Positions 16,500-26,100 of a stretch of DNA of 64,000 nucleotides are shown in pieces. The stretch comes from Pseudomonadota bacterium (lineage in GTDB: Bacteria; Pseudomonadota; Alphaproteobacteria; Caulobacterales; Aquidulcibacteraceae). The translations under genes were made by a program, and so were the position numbers. The stretch's first letter is position 1; each line of letters starts with the position of its first letter. Under the pieces are notes generated by a model. It saw only the letters and a list, made by a program, of their open reading frames with translations. It ran no database searches and had not been told where the DNA came from. The stretch lies in assembly GCA_020161405.1 (NCBI GenBank), contig JAIUOD010000003.1, positions 529,392 through 593,391 of the forward strand, in the 5' to 3' direction.

Positions 16500-16787
16500 G
16501 TTTTAAGGCTAACACAAAAAGAACAATAAATCTACAAATTGTACAGAAAGTTTTTATCCTTTGCATAAACCATACATTAATCATGTTTAAATTTCATGTA
16601 TTTTAGCGTGTTCATAAGTTAAAATTCTGTATAAAATTTATGCAATTATAGATTGTTATTAATTACTTTTATAACATTCAATGACTTTAGCTGTAACGAA
16701 AAACCTAACAAGATAAAATTATGCAATTTATGAATTAACGCAACAGAATGTGTTTTCAATATTATTAATTCGCGCTAATAAGAAATT
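16500..16787. other. 288-base AT-rich divergent intergenic region
   Basis: This lies between the ubiK-like gene (minus) and lgt (plus) and must hold both promoters. It is very AT-rich. I found no strong inverted repeat, tRNA or convincing small open frame. Confidence 0.6.
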
Positions 16788-17636
16788 ATGTTTGATATTG
16801 CCATACCTGCCCCACATATTAATCCAATTGCCTTTGAAATTCCAAAATTCCATATATTTGATTGGTCGATTGGCCCATTAGATATAAGATGGTATGCACT
16901 TGGCTATATTGCGGGCATTATAATTGCATGGAATATTTTGGCCTATTTGTCGAAAAATGGTAAAATTTGGGGCAAAGAAATTGCGCCTTTTAATACTGAA
17001 AATGTCGATGATTTCATTTTTTATGCAATTTTAGGAATTTTATTAGGCGGGCGCCTTGGATATGTATTTTTTTATGCCCCGCAAATGCTATTGAACCCTA
17101 TTTCAATCCTTAAAACATGGGAAGGTGGAATGTCTTTTCATGGTGGTATTTTGGGGGTTGCAATCTCTGTTTTTTGGGTTTCAATCTCTAAAAAAGTAAA
17201 ATTTTTAAGCCTTGCCGACGCGGTAGCCCTTGCATCACCAATTGGGATTGGGATTGTGAGGATTGCAAATTTCATAAATCAAGAATTATGGGGCCGTGTT
17301 ACCGACGTACCATGGGCATTTATTTTTGAAACCGATGAAAAACAATTACCACGCCACCCAAGCCAATTATATGAATCAATTTTTGAAGGCTTTTTGCCGT
17401 TTATTATTTTGTATATTGCAGTTTTTAAATTCAAATCATTACAAAAGAATGGCTTAACCGCAGGGATTTTCCTTTGCCTATATTCGATTGCGCGTATTAG
17501 CCTTGAAAACTTCCGTGAACCTGATGCAGGCTTAATATTCGGCTTTACGCGCGGCATGGTTTACTCAATCCCTTTATTGCTTTTAGGGATTGGGTTTATT
17601 TTAAATTCATTGCGTAAAAAGGAAGTGACCATCTAA
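16788..17636 (+). CDS. lgt: Prolipoprotein diacylglyceryl transferase Lgt
   Basis: 282 residues with about seven membrane helices. Lgt transfers diacylglycerol from phosphatidylglycerol to the lipobox cysteine of prolipoproteins in the inner membrane. Visible signatures: IRWYALGYIAGI, GGRLGYVFFY, GGMSFHGGILG (essential histidine), RIANFINQELWGR, and HPSQLYE. It opens the run lgt-midA-pgeF-DUF3422, with gaps of 2, -4 and 0 bases, clearly an operon. At least one candidate substrate lies in the window, the DsbA-like lipoprotein at 29374. Confidence 0.97.
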   Translation: MFDIAIPAPHINPIAFEIPKFHIFDWSIGPLDIRWYALGYIAGIIIAWNILAYLSKNGKIWGKEIAPFNTENVDDFIFYAILGILLGGRLGYVFFYAPQMLLNPISILKTWEGGMSFHGGILGVAISVFWVSISKKVKFLSLADAVALASPIGIGIVRIANFINQELWGRVTDVPWAFIFETDEKQLPRHPSQLYESIFEGFLPFIILYIAVFKFKSLQKNGLTAGIFLCLYSIARISLENFREPDAGLIFGFTRGMVYSIPLLLLGIGFILNSLRKKEVTI

Positions 17637-17638
17637 TA

Positions 17639-18685
17639 ATGTCACTACTTGATAAAATTACGCGCCATATTCAGCATACAGGCCCAATGGGCATTGCTGA
17701 ATTCATGATGCTTTGTCTTTATGATGATGAATATGGATATTATAAAAACCATAGACCAATTGGCGCCGATGGCGATTTTATAACTGCCCCTGAAATAAGC
17801 CAAATGTTTGGTGAAATGATTGGGATTTGGGTAATTAGCGCCTATCAAAATCTTGGCGCGCCACAAAAATTTCGCCTTATAGAATTTGGTGCAGGGCGCG
17901 GTACATTATTAAAAGATGTAATGCGTGTTTTAAAATCGCAAAATATTGACGATGCCGCGCAAATTGAAATTGTCGAATCAAATCATGAACTTCGAGAATT
18001 ACAAAAATCCACTTTAATCGGATTTGCGCCTATTTGGCATGATGAATTTGTAAATATTCCCAAAAATGAAATTCCAATAATCCTTATTGCTAATGAATTT
18101 CTTGATTGTTTTCCAATTCGCCAGTTTGTAAGGCTTGAAAAAGGGTGGCATGAAAAATTGATTGGAATTGGTGAAAATGTCCTTGAATTTGGCTTTGGAC
18201 CAAAACTTGCGGCTTTGCCAAAAAATGCAAATGAAGATGATAAAATTGGAACAATCGTTGAAGATGCAATTGGCATTGAAAGTTTTTTTGCAACCTTAAG
18301 CGAGATTTTTGAAAACACTTCTGGCCATGCACTTTTCATTGATTATGGGCATTTTGGCGATGAAAATGGTGACAGTTTTCAGGCTTTATACAAACATCAA
18401 AAATCAAACCCGCTGGAAAATTTAGGTCAAAGTGATTTGACCGCGCATGTGAATTTTGCCCAAGTTGAGCAATATGCAATTGCAAATAATTTTGTAATTA
18501 ATGGCCTTGATACACAACGTGAATTATTGATTGCCCTTGGAATTGAGGCACGGGCACAGAATTTAATGCAACAAAACCCAACAAAAACACAAGAAATTTC
18601 AAACTCCCTCAAAAGACTTATTGACCAATCGGCAATGGGTGAATTATTTAAAGCAATCATTATTTCAAAAGATCCAATTTCATGA
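17639..18685 (+). CDS. SAM-dependent methyltransferase, MidA/NDUFAF7 family (DUF185)
   Basis: 348 residues. The N-terminal motif GPMGIAEFMMLCLYDDEYGYY followed by DFITAPEISQMFGEMIG is the hallmark of this family; the SAM-binding site is LIEFGAGRGTLLKDV. The eukaryotic relative NDUFAF7 dimethylates an arginine of complex I subunit NDUFS2; the bacterial substrate is unproven. It follows lgt by 2 bases and overlaps pgeF by 4, as in many alphaproteobacterial genomes. Confidence 0.93.
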   Translation: MSLLDKITRHIQHTGPMGIAEFMMLCLYDDEYGYYKNHRPIGADGDFITAPEISQMFGEMIGIWVISAYQNLGAPQKFRLIEFGAGRGTLLKDVMRVLKSQNIDDAAQIEIVESNHELRELQKSTLIGFAPIWHDEFVNIPKNEIPIILIANEFLDCFPIRQFVRLEKGWHEKLIGIGENVLEFGFGPKLAALPKNANEDDKIGTIVEDAIGIESFFATLSEIFENTSGHALFIDYGHFGDENGDSFQALYKHQKSNPLENLGQSDLTAHVNFAQVEQYAIANNFVINGLDTQRELLIALGIEARAQNLMQQNPTKTQEISNSLKRLIDQSAMGELFKAIIISKDPIS

Positions 18686-19458
18686 GTGAACTTTTAATTG
18701 TTGGCGCGCAAAATCTTGAAAACCTTACTGGTATCAAGCATGGCTTCTTTGGGCGCAAAGGTGGAACTTCTACTGGAATTTATGCATCTTTGAATTGCGG
18801 TTTCAGCTCTAATGATAATCCGAAAAATGTTAAACAAAATCGTCAAAAAGTTTGTGATTATTTTGGTGTTGAATTGGGAAATTTACTAAATCCATATCAA
18901 ATACACTCAAATATTGCCCAATATATTGACGAACCATTTCGCAAAGATGGGCCACGGGTTGATGCTTTTGTTACCGGTAAAAAAGGAATTGCAATTGCAA
19001 TCTTAACTGCCGATTGTGCACCTGTTCTCTTTGCCGATGAAAAAAATGGAATAATTGGCGCCGCACATGCAGGTTGGCAGGGTGCGTTTAATGGCGTACT
19101 TGAGAATACAATTGATTTAATGATCGAAAAAGGCGCAATGGTTGAAAATATCAAAGCCGCCATAGGCCCATGCATTGACCAAGAATCATACGAAGTTTCG
19201 CAAGAATATTATGATAGATTTATAGAACAATCACAAGATAATATACAATTTTTTAATGACGCAATTGAGCCGCAAAAATATCAATTTTCACTAAAAAAAT
19301 ATTGCGCTTCGCGTCTTGAAAAAGCGGGCATAACTAACATTGAAATATTAAAACATGATACATGTGCTCTGGAAAATGATTTCTTCTCAAACCGTCGCCG
19401 CAACAAAGCTGGCGAACCAGATTATGGCCGCAATATAAGTGTTATCATGTTGGAATAA
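18682..19458 (+). CDS. pgeF: PgeF, peptidoglycan editing factor / polyphenol oxidase family
   Basis: 258 residues. The DUF152/YfiH family is recognised from KHGFFGRKGGTSTGIYASLN, QIHSN, ILTADCAPVLFAD, AAHAGWQG (metal-binding histidine) and IGPCIDQESYEV (cysteine). Members act as laccase-like or purine nucleoside phosphorylases; PgeF was linked to keeping peptidoglycan precursors correct. The start overlaps the midA stop by 4 bases, and its own stop adjoins the DUF3422 start, so translation is coupled throughout. Confidence 0.94.
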   Translation: MSELLIVGAQNLENLTGIKHGFFGRKGGTSTGIYASLNCGFSSNDNPKNVKQNRQKVCDYFGVELGNLLNPYQIHSNIAQYIDEPFRKDGPRVDAFVTGKKGIAIAILTADCAPVLFADEKNGIIGAAHAGWQGAFNGVLENTIDLMIEKGAMVENIKAAIGPCIDQESYEVSQEYYDRFIEQSQDNIQFFNDAIEPQKYQFSLKKYCASRLEKAGITNIEILKHDTCALENDFFSNRRRNKAGEPDYGRNISVIMLE

Positions 19459-20718
19459 ATGCAAAACCACCCATTACGCACAATTTTAACCGATCTATTC
19501 CACGAACGTGCTTTGCCCGTATTAAAAGCACCCCTTATTTTGCGCTGCTGGTTGGTAATGGTTGATGATGACGAAAGGGGCATAGAATTAGCAAACCTCA
19601 GGGAAATTGCCCCTGAAGCGCAAAAAGGAAAAGATGGAGGGCTTTTCCAAATTATAAATGAAAAAAACGGCCTTATTTTCGAACGTCATGGCGAGTTTTC
19701 AACATATTTAATGTATCAATGTTTTGAAACTGATGAACAAGATGGAATCATTGATGCGTTTGACAATCTAAAAAATCCTTGGATTGAAAATGCTCCTGGC
19801 AACTTATTTAGAACAATTGAAATTGATGTCTATAATGAAGATATTGCCCCCGAGATTTTTGAAAAAACAATGAATCTACAACAGGCAGTAAGTTGTAAAG
19901 TTTTTCATAAACGCGCAAGGCTTTGGACTGATTTTCGCGCAACACATAAAGGTGCGGGCCGCGTTATTATTCAAGATTTTGGCCTTAAAAATGACGAATT
20001 ATCGCGCCTTTTGCAAAGTGTAATTGAAATTGGAAATTATCGCAAACTTGCACTTTTGGGCTTTTTACCTGCACGTGAACAATTGGGCGCAATAAAAAAA
20101 TATGAAATTCAATTAGGTGAAATCACCAAGCAATTAATTGACCCGCAAGTTTCAGAAATAGAGATACAACGCGAACTTGCCCAAATTTCAGCCGAGATTG
20201 AAAAACGTATACATGATACACGCTTTCGATTTGGCGCAACTGAGGCTTATTATAGAATCACCAAAGACAGGCTTGAAACCATTAATGAAAGCGCTGTCTT
20301 TGGATATTCAACTATGCGCGAATTTATTGAGCGCCGACTTACGCCTGCTATGCGAACAGTTGAAGCTGCATCCAAAAGACTTGATGATATTTCGGCACGA
20401 ATTGGACGTGTGAATGATTTATTACGAACAAAAATTTCAACTACAATCGAAACACAAAACCAAGATTTACTTCACGCAATGAATGAACGCCAAAAAATTC
20501 AAATGAAATTATCTGAACTTGTTGAAGGTCTTTCAGTATTTGCAATTTCTTACTATATTTGGAGTTTGGCTAAATATATTATAGAAAGCATTTTTGGAGA
20601 ACATAGCGAACAAATACATAAATTTTATGGGTTTATTATTATTGGAATTTTGATTTGCGCTTATATTTTAATTCATGGTGTAAAGCGAAAAATTTCCAAA
20701 GGTAAAAATAATAAATAG
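19459..20718 (+). CDS. DUF3422 family membrane-anchored protein
   Basis: 419 residues. The N-terminal part (HPLRTILTDLFHERALP...) and the central segment HKGAGRVIIQDFGLKNDELSRLLQSVIEIGNYRKLALLGF match my recollection of DUF3422. A long helical region (about 215-345) follows, then two hydrophobic helices near the C-terminus (about 350-370 and 390-408) and a basic tail, suggesting a cytoplasmic protein tethered to the inner membrane. Function unknown. It begins immediately after the pgeF stop and is the last gene of the lgt operon. Confidence 0.85.
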   Translation: MQNHPLRTILTDLFHERALPVLKAPLILRCWLVMVDDDERGIELANLREIAPEAQKGKDGGLFQIINEKNGLIFERHGEFSTYLMYQCFETDEQDGIIDAFDNLKNPWIENAPGNLFRTIEIDVYNEDIAPEIFEKTMNLQQAVSCKVFHKRARLWTDFRATHKGAGRVIIQDFGLKNDELSRLLQSVIEIGNYRKLALLGFLPAREQLGAIKKYEIQLGEITKQLIDPQVSEIEIQRELAQISAEIEKRIHDTRFRFGATEAYYRITKDRLETINESAVFGYSTMREFIERRLTPAMRTVEAASKRLDDISARIGRVNDLLRTKISTTIETQNQDLLHAMNERQKIQMKLSELVEGLSVFAISYYIWSLAKYIIESIFGEHSEQIHKFYGFIIIGILICAYILIHGVKRKISKGKNNK

Positions 20719-20805
20719 CTGTATTTTACGTTTAAAATCCACACAAAGCCTTGCCCTTTTTACCAACAAGAATTAAAGGAAGCCAACCAATGCGAGGGGT
20801 GCGCA

Positions 20806-21735
20806 ATGAAACTTATTTCCGGAAATTCTAACCCAGATTTAGCGGGCAAGATTGCAACTTATCTTGACGTACCATTGTGCAAAACAACGGTTAAACGTTT
20901 TGCCGATAATGAGATTTTCGTTACAATCGATGAAAATGTTCGCGGCGAGGATGTGTTTGTTATTCAATCAACTTCCTACCCTGCCAATGACCATTTAATG
21001 GAATTATTGATTTGTATTGATGCATTAAAACGCGCATCGGCACGCCGCATTACTGCGGTTTTGCCATATTTTGGCTATGCAAGACAGGATAGAAAAACTG
21101 GTGGTCGTACTCCAATTTCTGCAAAATTGGTTGCCAATATGATTACTGCGGCGGGTGCAAATCGCGTTTTAACAATGGAATTGCACGCAGGGCAAATTCA
21201 GGGCTTCTTTGATATCCCCACCGACAATCTATTCGTAACACCGGTTATGGAAGATGATATTCGTACCAATTATAATCTTGAAAATTTGATGATTGTATCG
21301 CCTGACGTTGGCGGTGTGGTGCGTGCACGTTCACTTGCCAATCGCCTTGGTGCATTATTGGCAATCGTTGACAAACGCCGTGAAAAACCGGGCGAATCCG
21401 AAGTTATGAATATTATTGGCGAAGTTAGTGGTAAAGATTGCGTTCTTTTTGATGACATCGTTGATAGTGCGGGCACGCTTTGCAATGCCGCCAAAGCCTT
21501 AATGGATAAAGGCGCAAAATCGGTTTCTGCCTATGTTGCGCATGGTGTTTTATCGGGCGCGGCATTTGAAAGAATTGCCGCATCTGCATTTAAAGAAGTT
21601 GTGGTCACTGATTCAATCGCCCACCATGCAGGGGAAAATGCGCAAAAAGTTCGCTATGTGAATATCGCCCCACTAATTGGCGAGGCGATACGCAGAATTG
21701 CAAATGAAGAAAGTGTCTCAAAACTTTTTGATTAA
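20806..21735 (+). CDS. prs: Ribose-phosphate pyrophosphokinase (PRPP synthetase)
   Basis: 309 residues, class I length. The enzyme makes phosphoribosyl pyrophosphate from ribose 5-phosphate and ATP for nucleotide, histidine and tryptophan synthesis. Motifs: [20 protein letters not shown], the flexible loop YARQDRK, metal-binding [26 protein letters not shown], and the PRPP-binding loop [14 protein letters not shown]. The ATG is preceded by GAGGGG about 7 bases upstream. An 87-base gap separates it from DUF3422, enough for its own promoter. Confidence 0.97.
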   Translation: MKLISGNSNPDLAGKIATYLDVPLCKTTVKRFADNEIFVTIDENVRGEDVFVIQSTSYPANDHLMELLICIDALKRASARRITAVLPYFGYARQDRKTGGRTPISAKLVANMITAAGANRVLTMELHAGQIQGFFDIPTDNLFVTPVMEDDIRTNYNLENLMIVSPDVGGVVRARSLANRLGALLAIVDKRREKPGESEVMNIIGEVSGKDCVLFDDIVDSAGTLCNAAKALMDKGAKSVSAYVAHGVLSGAAFERIAASAFKEVVVTDSIAHHAGENAQKVRYVNIAPLIGEAIRRIANEESVSKLFD

Positions 21736-21759
21736 AAAATTTAGAGCTAAAAACATTAA

Positions 21760-22692
21760 TTAGCACGAAATACTCATAATTGATGATTTAAAATCAAGCG
21801 TCATATTTGAGCATTTTCCAATTGTTTCAATACCAATTTCAATTGAAATTGGCTTATTCTTGTTTTTAAGTTGGGCAACTTTAACAATGCCAATACCTTT
21901 TGCTTCGGCTTCGGCTTTTTCTTTTTCAAAACTTGTTAATTCATCATAATTTTTATCTTGTAATGCCACATTAAAATATTCAGGTGTTAAACCCATAAAG
22001 GTCAAACCCGTGTTTTTTATTTGACGATTTTGCTTTTGCAAGCCTAAAAAATATTCCTTCTTACCGCGTATTTCACCTTCTTCTGACAATAGGTTTTTGC
22101 CAATCAAATAATCAGCTGCATAATCGCTTAAACGCGAATTATCAGAAGTGTTAATTGCTACATTAAATTTAGTATTTTTAATTACTTGTTTGAAATTGCT
22201 GGTTGTTTTGGATTTAAATTTCACGTTCAAAGTGTTTGAATTTAGTCCTTTTGGATTAACAAAACTAACTTTTCCAAGGCTTGATAAAAGTGCTACGCCA
22301 ATTGTTCCATCAAGTGCAAATTTACTCTCGATAGGTCTTAGGCCATTTGATTTTGGAAAAAATACAATTGCAGCATTAACAGTTTTGCCTTTGAATGTTG
22401 CTTTGTCAAACTTTATAACACTGTCAAGTTTCTGGCCATCAAAACCACCTTTTAGATGAAAAAAGCTTTTTTCATTATAGCCAATGCGGCGCGCAGCATC
22501 AGGATTTATAACGATAACCTCTGAAATACTTGTATCAATCGCCAGTCTTAGGGTTTGGGATTTAACAACAACCTCAATAATGGGGGGCGTTGTTTCGTTG
22601 AAACTGAATATATTATCATTTTGCGCAAAAGCAGGACTATTTATCAATAACCCCATAAAAGCACTATACACACAATAGTTTTTAAATTTCAT
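21760..22692 (-). CDS. Exported protein with retropepsin-like aspartyl protease fold
   Basis: 310 residues. A signal peptide ends at AFA-Q (near residue 23), predicting periplasmic location. Residues 35-60 read ...TLRLAIDTSISEVIVINPDAARRIG, which resembles the clan AA aspartyl protease motif, but the canonical DTG is DTS. A later LDGTIGVALLSSLGKVSFVNP corresponds to the usual second half. A single-domain retropepsin-like fold is therefore likely, with uncertain proteolytic activity. Two cysteines occur near the C-terminus. It converges with prs and is divergent from the SulP transporter. Confidence 0.65.
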   Translation of the reverse strand: MKFKNYCVYSAFMGLLINSPAFAQNDNIFSFNETTPPIIEVVVKSQTLRLAIDTSISEVIVINPDAARRIGYNEKSFFHLKGGFDGQKLDSVIKFDKATFKGKTVNAAIVFFPKSNGLRPIESKFALDGTIGVALLSSLGKVSFVNPKGLNSNTLNVKFKSKTTSNFKQVIKNTKFNVAINTSDNSRLSDYAADYLIGKNLLSEEGEIRGKKEYFLGLQKQNRQIKNTGLTFMGLTPEYFNVALQDKNYDELTSFEKEKAEAEAKGIGIVKVAQLKNKNKPISIEIGIETIGKCSNMTLDFKSSIMSISC

Positions 22693-22805
22693 TTTAGTTT
22701 TACCTTTTTGAAAAGGCTAATAAATAAATGTAAAAAAAATACAAATTAAAACTTGGAAAGTTTAATTTTAGATAATTGTATATAAAAAAATTTTAAGCAA
22801 TTTTA

Positions 22806-22817
22806 AACTATATAGTT
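22806..22817. promoter_or_regulatory. 12-base perfect palindrome AACTATATAGTT
   Basis: The palindrome lies 12 bases before the SulP transporter start codon and overlaps where its ribosome site should be; no Shine-Dalgarno is visible. It may be an operator or chance in AT-rich sequence. Confidence 0.3.
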
Positions 22818-22828
22818 GATAATGCATC

Positions 22829-24508
22829 ATGTCCCAAAAATCGCATGAGCATCACGCTTTCATAGACAGAAGTGATCTTCTGCCTAAATTTTTTACCTAT
22901 TTAAAACGCGGCTTTACATTAGATCAGTTTCGCGCCGATTTTATGGCGGGGCTTACGGTCGCAATTGTTGCTCTTCCCTTATCTATGGCGATTGCGATTG
23001 CGTCGAATGCCTCACCTGATGTTGGCTTAAAAACTGCCTTTGTTGCGGGGTTTTGGATTTCGGTACTTGGTGGTTCAAGGTTTCAGATTGGCGGGCCAAC
23101 TGCGGCATTTTCAATTGTAGTTGCCAATATTATTGCCCAATTTGGAATGGACGGATTAATAATTGCAACCTTCATTGCAGGTGCTTTATTAATGGCGGCA
23201 GCGGTTCTGCGGCTTGGGGTTTTGTTAAAATATGTGCCACAGACTGTAATAATTGGCTTTACAGCTGGTATTGCCGTCACGATATTCGTAAGCCAAATAT
23301 CGGCATTTTTTGGACTTACAATTATTGGCAAACCCATTGATACATGGGAAAAATTAATTGCGATAAAGAATGCATTACCAAGTTTAAATTCATGGGCAAC
23401 CGCGGTTTCGCTATTTTCGCTTTTAATAATAGTATTAATTCGCCGATTAAAACCACAATATCCATATTTTTTGATTGTTGTTATTGCAAGTTCGATTGTG
23501 GTTTATGCTTTTCATTTACCGGCCCAAACAGTTGGCGAAAAATTTGGCGTTCTTAAAACCACAATTCCCGACATAGTTTTCCCTAAAATTGATATTGATA
23601 CAATTTCGGCACTTTTCCCATCGGCAGCAACAATTGCATTCTTGGCAGGGGTTGAAAGCCTCTTATCTGCCGTCGTTGCCGATGGTATGACAGGCGGCAA
23701 ACACCGCCCCAATGCCGAATTAATGGGTCAAGGTTTTGCCAACCTTATGAGTGCGATAACAGGCGGCCTTCCTGCAACTGGTGCAATTGCGCGCACAGCA
23801 ACCAATATTCGCGCGGGCGCTTATTCGCCAATGGCGGGGGCATTACATGCAACTTTATTGCTTATAATATTATTAGTTGCAGGAAAACTTACAAGTTATA
23901 TCCCACTTGCAACCCTATCAGCGATTTTGATGGTTGTGGCGTGGAATATGGCGGAAGTTGACAGGGTTTATCGGCTTTTTCTATATTCGGAAAATGGCGA
24001 TAGAATTGTTTTAACCCTTACCTTTTTCCTAACTATTTTTGCTGATTTGACTGTTGCGGTGGAAGTTGGGGTAATTCTATCAGCAATCTTATTTATGAAA
24101 GCTATGAGTGATAATACATCACTTAAGGATACAAATGAGGATGCATTGGGTGAATTGCGCGCCAAATTACCACCAAATGTCGAAGCCTTTAAACTTGATG
24201 GCCCATTATTCTTTGGCGCAGCAGGTGCATTCGTAGAAGCATTAGAAACCATGAGCGCGCAGCCAAAAGCACTCATACTTAATATGAAAGATGTGCCCTA
24301 TATTGATAGTTCTGGCATAGCTGCTTTATTGGATGTATTCGTAAAGCTACGCAAAGCAAAAATAATGCTTATTATATCGCAAATAAGGCCTAATGTTCTT
24401 AAGCAAATGGTAAAGGTGCGCGCAGTTGAAGGTAAATCAAAGAATTTACGCTATGCCGCCAATGACGACATAGCGATAAAACTTTGTAAAAGGCTTTTTA
24501 AATCATAA
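22829..24508 (+). CDS. SulP family inorganic anion transporter with STAS domain
   Basis: 559 residues. The N-terminal two-thirds hold about 11-12 membrane helices, with the SulP signature MAGLTVAIVALPLSMAIAIAS and GGPTAAFSIVVANI. The C-terminal STAS domain (about 440-545) has the core LNMKDVPYIDSSGIAALLDV. SLC26/SulP proteins move sulfate, bicarbonate or other anions, some with sodium or protons; the substrate cannot be told, and no carbonic anhydrase or sulfate-assimilation gene is adjacent. The last 6 bases overlap the convergent chromate transporter gene. Confidence 0.94.
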   Translation: MSQKSHEHHAFIDRSDLLPKFFTYLKRGFTLDQFRADFMAGLTVAIVALPLSMAIAIASNASPDVGLKTAFVAGFWISVLGGSRFQIGGPTAAFSIVVANIIAQFGMDGLIIATFIAGALLMAAAVLRLGVLLKYVPQTVIIGFTAGIAVTIFVSQISAFFGLTIIGKPIDTWEKLIAIKNALPSLNSWATAVSLFSLLIIVLIRRLKPQYPYFLIVVIASSIVVYAFHLPAQTVGEKFGVLKTTIPDIVFPKIDIDTISALFPSAATIAFLAGVESLLSAVVADGMTGGKHRPNAELMGQGFANLMSAITGGLPATGAIARTATNIRAGAYSPMAGALHATLLLIILLVAGKLTSYIPLATLSAILMVVAWNMAEVDRVYRLFLYSENGDRIVLTLTFFLTIFADLTVAVEVGVILSAILFMKAMSDNTSLKDTNEDALGELRAKLPPNVEAFKLDGPLFFGAAGAFVEALETMSAQPKALILNMKDVPYIDSSGIAALLDVFVKLRKAKIMLIISQIRPNVLKQMVKVRAVEGKSKNLRYAANDDIAIKLCKRLFKS

Positions 24509-25813
24509 AAAAGAGCTTAAACCACCAAGCAAAGCGCAAATTCCAAGTAATTTCATTATTCCCAATTTTTGCTTGAATAAAAGATAAAAACTTAAAATTC
24601 CAATTGTTAAAACAATTAAATCAACGCTTTGCAATTTTGGAATATCAATTTTAATAAAACCAAATTCAAATTTGCTTATATTCTTAAAAAGCACATGAAT
24701 TGAAAACCAAATTGTAAGATTGGCAATCACACCAACAATTGCCGCCGTAATAGTCGCAAGACCACCCTTAATGGCTTTGATTTTTTGTAAATGCTCAACC
24801 CAAGGGGCAAAGGTGAATATCCATGCAAAACATGGCACAAAAGTTACCCAAAGTGTAATTGAAGCGCCAATTAATCCACCTAATAATGGTGAAAACGGCA
24901 TTGCATTTCTAAAACCTGCCAAATATCCAACATATTGTGCAACCAGAATAAGTGGCCCTGGTGTAGTTTCGGCAAGCCCCAAACCATCCGCCATCTCCCC
25001 TGCACTAAGCCAATTATAATGCTGCACCGCTTCTTGTGTCATATATGACAAGACCGCATAGGCGCCGCCAAAAGTTACTATTGCAAGTTTGGAAAAGAAT
25101 TTTCCAATTTCCCAAAACTGGCTGTCCTTTAAGCCTATTGAAAATAGTATTAAAAATGGCAAGACCCAAATTAATAGCCAAATTGAAAATGTCTTTATAC
25201 TGTTTGAAATTTTGGGCTTGCTATAACTTATTTGCTTATCTTCAATATTTTTAATTACCAGCAATTCAGGTTTAAATTTTGACACAAAAATGCCAATAAG
25301 ACCAGCAAATAATATAATTATTGGAAATTTTATATTAAAAACAAAAAGCCCTAAAAACGAAAAAAATGCGATATAATATTTAAATGAAGTATTTAATGAA
25401 CGCTTTGAAATTCGCAATAAAGCTTCAAAAACAATTGCCAAAACCGCCGCTTTTATCCCAAGGAAGATTGAATTGAATAATTCCAAATGCGCAGCATATG
25501 AATAAATAATAGAAAGCGCCAAAATAACCAATGCACCAGGGATAATGAATAAAAGCCCTGCAATTAAACCGCCTTTAAATCCATGTAATTTCCAACCAAT
25601 ATAGGTTGCAAGTTGCTGGGCCTCTGGCCCCGGTAATAAATGGCAAAAATTAAGGGCATGAAGAAAATCATCTTCATCAATCCATTTTAAATTTTCAACC
25701 AATTCCTTATGCATCATCGCAATTTGCCCCGCAGGGCCACCAAAACTTAAAAGGCCGATACGCGCAAAAACATTGGTTAATTGGGAAATATTCGGTTTCA
25801 TACCTTCATTCAT
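24503..25813 (-). CDS. chrA: Chromate efflux transporter, ChrA family (long-chain)
   Basis: About 436 residues from the ATG at 25813 (GGAG 10 bases upstream; the frame also opens at a TTG, 25828). Two homologous CHR halves are visible: FARIGLLSFGGPAGQIAMMHKELV...LLPGPEAQQLATYIGW, and FSKLAIVTFGGAYAVLSYMTQE...LAETTPGPLILVAQYVGYLAG. This two-domain protein with about ten membrane helices exports chromate, probably at the cost of the proton gradient. No chrB regulator is adjacent. It converges with the SulP gene. Confidence 0.94.
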   Translation of the reverse strand: MNEGMKPNISQLTNVFARIGLLSFGGPAGQIAMMHKELVENLKWIDEDDFLHALNFCHLLPGPEAQQLATYIGWKLHGFKGGLIAGLLFIIPGALVILALSIIYSYAAHLELFNSIFLGIKAAVLAIVFEALLRISKRSLNTSFKYYIAFFSFLGLFVFNIKFPIIILFAGLIGIFVSKFKPELLVIKNIEDKQISYSKPKISNSIKTFSIWLLIWVLPFLILFSIGLKDSQFWEIGKFFSKLAIVTFGGAYAVLSYMTQEAVQHYNWLSAGEMADGLGLAETTPGPLILVAQYVGYLAGFRNAMPFSPLLGGLIGASITLWVTFVPCFAWIFTFAPWVEHLQKIKAIKGGLATITAAIVGVIANLTIWFSIHVLFKNISKFEFGFIKIDIPKLQSVDLIVLTIGILSFYLLFKQKLGIMKLLGICALLGGLSSFL

Positions 25814-26100
25814 ACAAGCACACTCCAACTGCCATAAGATTATGGCAATAAAGCAACGCTTGGGTGAAACTACCTATCGGGGGGCTGCATACCCCGATAA
25901 TTGACAATAAAATACGCAACATAATTGTCAATATACTTACAACACGCAGTGAATAGCTTGAATATTTTAGCTTTGTGCGCTATGTGCGCCGCTTCCGTTT
26001 GGTGTGCTTAGACTTTGCGATGCGGAAACTTGGACAAAATGCTTCAAGTTCCTAGGGAATAAGCATGCTTTATATAAATTCAAATTAGGAGATAAGGTCA
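25814..26100. other. 287-base divergent region between chrA and rplY, with two dyads
   Basis: Two dyads lie head to tail: ATCGGGG/CCCCGAT (25876-25882 and 25892-25898) and ATTGACAAT/ATTGTCAAT (25900-25908 and 25924-25932). Neither is followed by a T tract, so they look more like operators or leader hairpins than terminators. No coding frame or tRNA was found. Confidence 0.55.

Noticed and set aside
22806..22817. Operator of the SulP gene
   Set aside because: The 12-base palindrome is kept as a low-confidence feature only; in AT-rich sequence such palindromes arise by chance.
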